This document shows positions 56,729-64,000 of a stretch of DNA of 64,000 nt, one piece after another; positions within the stretch are counted from its first letter, which is position 1, and each line of letters begins with the position of its first letter. The position numbers and the translations under genes were made by a program. The DNA lies in NCBI GenBank assembly GCA_963921825.1, contig OY997594.1, positions 66,945,675-67,009,674 on the forward strand. The letters run 5' to 3'. The stretch is from Erodium maritimum (taxonomy: Eukaryota > Streptophyta > Magnoliopsida > Geraniales > Geraniaceae). The notes below the pieces were generated by a model, which worked only from the letters and a program-made list of their open reading frames with translations, made no database searches and was not told the DNA's origin.

Positions 56729-57452
56729 TAGGGGTGTTCATAATTCACCGGCACCGGAAGCACCAACCGAAACCGACCGAAACCGACACCGAAAACACCG
56801 GCCCCAAAGAGTTTCGGCGTGGTGCCGGTTAGGAAAATAGAAACCAAAGCTTGATTTGGTCGGCTTCCGGTGAAGGTTATAAGATTTTACCGGTTAACCG
56901 TAAAACCGGGATTGAGTTTTCACCCTCATCTGCTCTAGAAGGAAATAAAAAGCTGCTACATAGTTTAAGGTTTTACGTTTCAGAGATAGAAAAAAGGTAA
57001 TATAGGCTTTAAACCAAAGAAATATAAGTACAAATCCATGAACACAACTCTATTTATTAAGCCTAAGCCTACGTATTATACCTTTGTTATTAAACCCTGC
57101 CTCTCATAAGTTCTGCCGCCACAAGCTTTCTATAGCTTCTTCCCCTTATACCATAGCCTTTGAAATTTCGTCCTGTACTCCCTATTAACCATAAGATTTT
57201 TCTATCTTTACGTTCTTGGTTTTCTACTCCACCATCATCTTCCACCACAAACATGCTTTCTTTTTCACCACCTTGGTAGATCTGGTCGGCTCGGTTTCAA
57301 ACCGTAACCATCCGGAATGATTCCGGTTAAAAACCAACCGGAGTTATCTTTTCCGGCGCCGGTGCCGGGTATGGGAATTTCAAAACCAACAAGGTCCGGT
57401 CGGTGCCAAATGTAGCTCCCATGATCGGTTAAACCGACCATGTACAACCCTA
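56729..57452. mobile_element. hAT-type non-autonomous element
   Basis: Termini are TAGGGGTGTTCAT and, reverse-complemented on the right, TAGGGTTGTACAT. GTTAAGGT flanks both sides (56721-56728 and 57453-57460), a perfect 8-bp target duplication as for hAT. Subterminal regions are dense in accgg/ccggt motifs, as hAT transposase-binding regions often are. There is no coding frame of note in the 724 bp. Confidence 0.9.
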
Positions 57453-57460
57453 GTTAAGGT

Positions 57461-59262
57461 CGTTATCTTGGGTTTCCATTAATCTGTAATAGAGAAAGCT
57501 AGTATGTCGCGGTCCAGCTCATGCTTGGCATGTGCTTGGGATTGGTTTGGCTTCATGAATTCCTATTTTTGCATGCAAGACTATGGTATTTTCATCTTCT
57601 TATGTGTCAAAATTCATTATCTCTTATCTGGTCAAATTCTGAATAAACATGATATTTGGTTTTAAAGTTACAATATTTCTAAAAGACCACCTTGTGTATT
57701 ATTGAAATGGTGGAATAGTGAGAGAACATTCAATTTATTTTTTAATCTTCTCCTCTCTGATATTTTACGGTTTGAATACAAGTCGGTCTTAGGTTATGAA
57801 ACCCTATTAGTTGAAACACTTTGACTACAAGTCATTTTTAGGTTGTCGAACTCCACTAATTGAAACACTCAATAATGATTCAAGTCTGTTTTATCTTGCC
57901 CATATCAGCCTTAGATTGGGGTAATTTTGTTTTAAAGAAATAGCCTTATGCTGGAATTGGACTTCCTACAACACTAAAAGACCTATCGACTTGGTGTAAG
58001 GGCATATCGTTTTTCTATTTATATTATTCTTGATTCAGTTGCCTACAATAAACTCTAGAAGGAAAATTGAGCTTGTCCGAAGAATTTACGGGACGGTAAT
58101 CCAACCATTCATTTTGCCCAAACCACCCCCGTTACAGATGTCTTATGAACTTTTTTTTATCGACAGTTTATCCTCGTATATATACCGAACGTCTCTTACC
58201 TAATTTTAAACTACTCCCGCTCCCAAAGGAGTGATTCATTAGTATTGAATCTCGCATAAGATATTGTGATATCTTATGTAGAGATCGATTTCAAGAGTCG
58301 GGTCAAGTTTTGGTAGAAGAGACACTTGGAGATTGATTTGAACGGTAGGAAGGATAAGGTCGCATTAATGTGAGCGCTGAAAGGTTGGATTGTCTTGCTA
58401 AGCAAGAGCCAAGAGGTGGTCCAATTCAGCACACACAAAAGGCTCACAGATGTTGCTATTTATTACCCTTTTCTAACACCAAATGTGAAACCATCTTCTC
58501 CTTGGAAGCACTCTCTTGTGGACCGATAACAGCCTTTTTTTGGGTACCCAGAAACACACAACCTTATCATCAATCAGCTCGTGTGAAAGAAGAAAAGATT
58601 ATGAGGTTCATTCGTAGGACCAACCCAAGATCATGTTTCTGTGGGTACTTATGGTTGCTCTTTCGTTTTCAAGTCAAAATATTGCCGCTAAATGAACATT
58701 CTGCTGAAATTATTAAGCACTTATAGGTTGGTGCTTATCGGGTCATCAACTCATGATTGACGATGAAGACGGCACAATTTCATGTCTAATATAATTATCA
58801 ATAAGAATAATAAGTTGTTCTCCATAAAGAAAGAAAGAAAAAAGAGTAATAAGTTATTTCGTTCAGATGTGAAAAACGTTGTTTACTCTATCGATCTTCT
58901 AGACGTGGAGCTCAACTCAATATAAATAATTCGATATTAAAATATTAGGGTTATGCGTCCAAATATAGTCTAAAATATTGGCCTCTTTTACCATAAGTTA
59001 TTCTAAAATATTGAACATCAATGAAATCATGTTAACTAATGATTTTAGACCAACTCATAAGACATGTAAATGATGTGATAAATTCATAAAAGTATATAAA
59101 TTATTTGTGACTGTGTAAATAACATGTAACTAAATTTAGGATACTTGGTTTGACACTTTAAACTTTTAGTAGATTACGGTCAGCGATCAATACTTCAAGG
59201 TATGATTTTACATTTAATACAAAATATTATACCGTGAAAATATGGTTGATTGAGTTTGTAAC
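57461..59262. other. AT-rich intergenic stretch, no gene recognised
   Basis: The longest frame (58370-58726) is isolated, has no family resemblance and shows no splice or promoter context. Confidence 0.5.
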
Positions 59263-59265
59263 TAA

Positions 59266-59559
59266 GAGCATCCACAACGCCAAACGTCGGTGCTGGCAGG
59301 GAGTTACTGGTTGGAAGGATTAAAAATTGTTTTTGAGTCTTACCGCCAATGAGAGCAGCCGGCACACTCCAATGCTAGGTGGTAAGAGCTGGTTGTAAGT
59401 GTATTTTTCTTCGTAATTTTGCTCACCGCCGGCGTTGAGAATGGGCGGTGAGTTCACCGTCGGCCCTCACCGCCAATGTTCTCCCCGTCAGCTCACCGTC
59501 AACTCCCCGCCGTTGATTGCTCACCGCCAGCAGCTCCCCGCCCAGCGTTGTGAATGCTC
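59266..59559. mobile_element. PIF/Harbinger-type MITE
   Basis: Termini GAGCATCCACAACGC and GCGTTGTGAATGCTC form the inverted repeat. The left flank is TAA and the right is AAA, so the target duplication is imperfect. The interior (caccgccagcagctccccg) matches the MITE at 11860-12118 and the one at the right edge. Confidence 0.82.
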
Positions 59560-59562
59560 AAA

Positions 59563-60360
59563 CTCATACGGTACCACGAGGGTTGCTCCAACTGGCCAGT
59601 CGAGACCAAAATTTTAAATGATCTAACAATTATTCGAACGGATTAGTTATGTTTTACTTTTAAGTATCAACATTCAACCATATAATGTCATACAATCAAG
59701 TCCAGCATCAACTCATAAAATGTCGAGAGTTGGAACTGTACTTATTTACCCATGCATAGTTTAACCTATTGTTGATGAAATTTACAAATCCAAGCACAAT
59801 AATTGTTTTTTTTTTGACAAAGCTCTCAGACAATTCAGAGCTCAGACAGAGCAGAATATGAAACTCTACTGAACCTTGTTTCGTAACCAATGTACTAGGA
59901 AACACAAAACACAGAGAGAGCTGAGCTGATTCAGATTGAAAGCTTTCAGGTTCATCAAGTGATCAAAGTTTCAGGAATAAGAGACCTACCCCATTTACAA
60001 GACAAGTTTTGACTTTTTAGTGCTTTGTGGTCGTGGCAAGATCCTATTGGGTGGAGAGAAAGGAGCACAAGAAGGGTAATATTGGTGAGGTGCTTTATGA
60101 TCACATAAATGGTGTTGTGATTAAAAAAAGAAACTATTAACTATGAACATTTGTACTCCAAATCAAATCACACCTTCACCAAAACATCCTCTCTACTGCT
60201 CCTATCAACCTTCTCTCTTCCCATACTTGTACACAAGTGCATGGTGTGGGTCCAAACTTCTAAAAGGGACACATGTCATGTCATGATTTGACAAAACACT
60301 AATATTTAATACTTTTGATTAAACCATAACCTAATTAATTGTATGAAACTTCTATGTATG
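59563..60360. other. AT-rich intergenic stretch, no gene recognised
   Basis: Nothing beyond short frames. Confidence 0.5.
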
Positions 60361-60369
60361 TTAATTTTA

Positions 60370-61384
60370 GGGAAAATTTCAATTTAATACCCTGACAAAC
60401 ATTTATTTGCAATATAATATCCTAATTTGTTTATTTTACAATTTAATACCCTGACAAACATTTATTTTCACTTTCATACCCAACCGTTAACTTTCCATCC
60501 AAAATGGATGAAAAGTCCAAAATACCCCTTGAGACCAATCATATTTTCAAAACCTACCACAAAAAATCAGATTTTTTATATATTTCAAAAAACTATATTT
60601 CATTTCAAAAATATTTAAAAAATCAGTTTTTATATATTTCAAAAATCAGATTTTTATATAATTAAAAAAATCAGATTTATTTCAAAAAATATTTAAAAAA
60701 ATCAGTTTTTATATATTAAAAAGAGATTTTTATATGTTTTTAAAAATATTTTTTATTTCAAAAAAAATATTTTTTTAAAAAACAGTTTTTATATATTTAA
60801 AAAATAAATTTTTATATATTTCATAATAATATTTTTATATAATTAAAAAAGAATATTTATTTCAAAAAAAATAATTAAAATCAGTTTTTTTTATATATTA
60901 TAAGAATCGGATTTTTATATATTTTAAAAAATTAGATTTTATTTCAAAAAATATTTTTAAAAATCACTTTTTATATATTTTAAAAAAATAAATTTTTATA
61001 TATTTCAAAAATCATATTTTTATGTAATTCAAAAAAAACAGATTTATTTTTTTTAAAAAAATAAAATCAGTTTTTTATATATTAAAAAAACAGAGTTTTA
61101 TATATTTCAAAAAATTTATATTTTATTTCAAAAAATATTTTTTTTAAAATCGGTTTTTATATATTTAAAAAAATCATAGATTGAAGGGTGTTTTGGGAAT
61201 TTTTTGAAAAAACAAGGTCATGTGCAAAGCACATGACTACTTTCCATCCATTTTGGATGGAAAATTAACGGTTGGGTATGAAAGTGAAAATAAATGTTTG
61301 CCAGGGTATTAAATTGCAAAAAAATAAGTTAGGGTATTATATTGCAAATAAATGTTTGCAAGGGTATTAAATTGAAATTTTCCT
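60370..61384. mobile_element. Long-TIR non-autonomous element with perfect 9-bp target duplication (MULE-like)
   Basis: The left end gggaaaatttcaatttaata pairs with the reverse-complemented right end aggaaaatttcaatttaata for about 180 bases. TTAATTTTA flanks both ends (60361-60369 and 61385-61393). The core is almost pure A/T with repeats of aaaaatcagtttttatatat. Confidence 0.9.
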
Positions 61385-61393
61385 TTAATTTTA

Positions 61394-61834
61394 TGATAGT
61401 ATCTACAACTCTTTAAAAAAATGATAGTATCTACAACTCTTTCAACAAAAAATGATAATATCTAAAACTTCATTTTAAAATAAAGGTAAAAAAAATTCTT
61501 CTCTTTTTTATTTAAGAATTATATTGTCAACTAAGGACAAAAAAATCTATAATTATACTTGGCATGGCTTGTCAACGTAGGAGGCGCTGTTCGAGGTGAT
61601 GATGCAGCGGGCCGCCTCAACTTGTTGCAACGATGCGATTAGTCGGCGCAGGCCCAACGGTTAGTCGGCGGGTCAACCCTACACTAACACATGGCGGCCC
61701 CGAATTAAAAAATAAACTACTTTTTCTTATAAATACATATCGATCCCTACATAAAAAAATGCACCCTTCTCTTCTACACATACCATCTTCTCTTCTTCTC
61801 TTCTTTTTCTTGAATTATTTTTACATCGCTTCAC
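61394..61834. other. Spacer with a 29-bp triplicated motif and the promoter of the next remnant
   Basis: A unit like atgatagtatctacaactct repeats three times (61394-61470). A TATAAATA box lies at about 61728-61735, roughly 100 bases before the ATG of the Harbinger partner remnant. Confidence 0.5.
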
Positions 61835-62912
61835 AATGACCCACCCTGAGAACCTTGATTTCATCTTAGACTCCTTGAATGTTGAGGACTCGGTGCACAT
61901 AGAAGAAGAGCTCAATTTTCATATTAAATCCTACACCTCCTTCCTACAACCAAACCAATCCATGACGTCGCAATTCAACCCGCTATAACATTTCCAACGG
62001 CCACAGTCGCAAATTCCAAACGAGCAACCTTTCCAATCTACTACGGCCAAGAAATCAAGAAGGAGGGGGAAGAACCCTGCCCCCGCATCGACTACAGGTA
62101 TGCGGCTGATATGGAGCATCGAGGAGGAGCAACATTTGGCATTGGCATGGCTCAACCACTCTCTAGATAACATCACAGGCAAAAACCAGAAGAACGACAT
62201 GTATTGGAAAAAATTATGAAGTGAGGTCCATGGGATGAGGAAGCCAGGCGACCCAGAAGGGACGTGGAAGAATTGCAAGAACCATTGGCATCAGATCAAC
62301 AAAAAAGTCACTAAATTTCAAGAGAAAAATCCAAGTATGGATGACGCGTACCAAAGTGAGAGGAACGACAAAGACATCATGACAACAGCTGAAGGGGCAT
62401 ACAGGGAAGAGGAGGAGCACGAGTTTACTTAGAAGCACGTTTAGAACATCGTCAGGGAGCAACCAAAGTGGGAGAACCTCATGCTACCGCAATGTGACGT
62501 TGACATTAACGTCTTAGAACTCGACGCAGAAAGTGAAGCAAGCAAGCGTACAAGGTTGGACAAGTCTTGCAACTACACATCGGGCGACGAAATTGAACAC
62601 GAGTTGACCTCACTTGCATGGGGCGTCCGACCGGCCAAACAAGCCAAGACTAGAGCTTTAGGCAAAGGGAAACAAGTGGAGGCGGACCCGGTCGTTGCAC
62701 CCGAGCACGTTCAATTTCTTCAAGACTAGCGCCAGACCCAAATGATTGAGCGTCAAGCCGAACTGACTGAGACCAAAGAAAAGATGCAGACATATGTCCT
62801 GCAAATTTTAATGAAAATGTAGAGCCAAGACACCATAAATATGACCGCGCATGAACGGGATGCTGGTGCCTCACTTATAGAGAACCTCGGAAATTTTTTG
62901 GGGTCTATTTGA
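61835..62912 (+). pseudogene. Harbinger-associated Myb-like protein (ORF1 type), decayed
   Basis: From the ATG at 61835 the product starts MTHPENLDFILDSLNVED. After frame changes it shows WSIEEEQHLALAWLNHSLD, a Myb/trihelix-like helix, then GTWKNCKNHWHQINKKVTKF, and a C-terminal part with SKRTRLDKS, GKGKQVEADPV and a coiled-coil-like end. This is the architecture of the PIF/Harbinger partner protein that brings transposase to the DNA. Several stops occur (near 61986, 62217, 62430, 62727, 62820). Not functional. Confidence 0.75.
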
Positions 62913-63149
62913 TGTAGCCTTCAGTTGTAACTTGGTTTTTTTATCGGAACAATAAATTAGATGAACAAATGAAGTGTTTAAAAAATCTCAAATTCTCGGT
63001 ACATCAATTTCGTGTGCGTACACTATTTGGTGGGTAATAGTATGTGTGCGGCGGCGCAATCACGCCGAGACACCCTCCCTATAAATACCACCCATTTCTC
63101 CCTCTTAAATTTTCACCTCTCTCAACTCTCTCAAATTCTCTCAAGTCAT

Positions 63150-63540
63150 CCTTCGTTTTTGCAATGCTTTCGTCTCCTTGAGCAACTGGTCCATTGTGGT
63201 CAACAGAGGAGGAGATGCATTTGGTGGTAACATGGATAACCGTTGCCGAGGTCGGCGGGAAGTACTGGGATAAGCTCTACCCCGCTTTTATTTGAGACGC
63301 AAATGAACAATGGCCTTCACGAACGCATAAGCAGATGAAGAACCATTTCCTTCGGACGAGCCAAAAGTGCAAGTTGTTCGATGAGATATACCAGGACCAT
63401 CTCAAGGCTACTACAGAAGGAGCAACCGATGAGGAAATCTATGTTGCGAGCGTGGTGGATTACGAGGGAAAATACAAAACATGGACTAAACGTGATGTGT
63501 GGGACATACGTTTAGTGAACGTATGCACATTGAAATGAAG
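63150..63540 (+). pseudogene. Second Harbinger Myb-like protein remnant
   Basis: The plus strand reads LWSTEEEMHLVVTWITVAEV, a stop, then QWPSRTHKQMKNHFLRTSQK (63310-63370) and an open end to 63538. This order (Myb-like helix with WS-EEE, then K-NH) matches the neighbour at 61835 but is diverged. A TATAAATA box at about 63081-63088 precedes it. Confidence 0.6.
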
Positions 63541-63807
63541 AAAAAATAGTTGAATGGTTGTCGGGTTTGTGAACGTATGTTTAATTAGTGTATGTATTTC
63601 ATATTTGTCATGAATAAAATTATTTATTTTATTTGGGGTGGTTATGGAAATAGTGAAAGTGCAAATAATGGCTCCAAACAATTAGTAGTTGTTTGTCATT
63701 GGAAAGATAGTTGTAGGAGGTAGTTGTTTGAAGAAGAGAGAAATTCAAAATATGTTCCTACAACCCCTCTATACAATTGTGCACAAACTATTACCATTAG
63801 AGATACT

Positions 63808-64000
63808 ATAAGAGCACCTGTAATACATAGATGGTAAGGCTAATGGTAAGCTAAAAAATAAGAGAAATAAACCAATTAAATATTATTGGCGGTGGGAGCT
63901 GGTGGTGAGCGTCGCTGTTAAGAGCACCCACAGTCGTGGGCGATAAGCTGCTGGCAAGGAGATGTCGCCGGCGAGGAGGAGGCGGGGAGCAGGCGAGGAG
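63808..64000. mobile_element. Harbinger-type MITE(s), cut by the window edge
   Basis: TAAGAGCACCTGTAATAC at about 63808 and TAAGAGCACCCACAGTCG at 63919 both resemble MITE left termini. The GC-rich body (ggcggggagcaggcgaggag) matches the other copies in the window. The second start may be nested in the first. No right end is visible. Confidence 0.55.

Noticed and set aside
58370..58726. A 118-residue gene in the AT-rich region
   Set aside because: Single isolated frame without family match, promoter or splice signals.

Overview
The window is nuclear DNA of a flowering plant, most likely a eudicot. The evidence is spliced genes with GT-AG introns, plant-specific families (a class III peroxidase and an S1FA protein) and a dense load of plant-type transposons. 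I cannot name the species. No rRNA, tRNA, CRISPR or bacterial feature was seen.

Host genes are few and lie as islands. They are a class III peroxidase of the PER21 type (5956-7798, +, four exons), a five-exon gene for a TFIIIC tau55-like protein (12400-14033, +), an S1FA-type small protein gene (27000-28461, +, two exons), and two paralogous two-exon genes for small secreted peptides (29100-29439 and 49506-49801, both -). The start of the TFIIIC gene, meaning leader, 24-bp first exon and the beginning of intron 1, is recognisably a copy of the S1FA gene start, so it looks like a natural chimera. The two peptide precursors share exon length, intron phase, TATA spacing and an acidic-Tyr-Pro motif. 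They are the least familiar genes here.

The rest is mostly transposons, many nested. 1-2152 is the end of a long Ty3/gypsy LTR cut into a Copia gag remnant. 15887-23730 is a decayed PIF/Harbinger element carrying a 5.9-kb L1-type LINE (17735-23630) with a clear target duplication. 24.4-26.8 kb is another LINE remnant that stops just upstream of S1FA. 32176-47898 is a Tekay/Del-like Ty3/gypsy element on the minus strand, with primer-binding site, gag-pol remnant, polypurine tract and LTRs. Its gag is interrupted by a 2.1-kb Harbinger element with TAA target duplications, and its 5' LTR by a 3.16-kb solo LTR with CATTC target duplications. 52.3-56.0 kb is a row of long-terminal-inverted-repeat elements with 9-bp target duplications, related to others at 23.8 and 60.4 kb. 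A hAT-type MITE lies at 56.7 kb, Harbinger MITEs at 11.9, 59.3 and 63.8 kb, and two TRIM elements at 6.2 kb (inside peroxidase intron 1) and 11.3 kb. Decayed Harbinger partner (Myb-like) genes lie at 61.8-63.5 kb.

The host genes show no common pathway. The coherent themes are layered transposition history and two possible products of genome rearrangement: the S1FA/TFIIIC chimera and the dispersed peptide gene pair.
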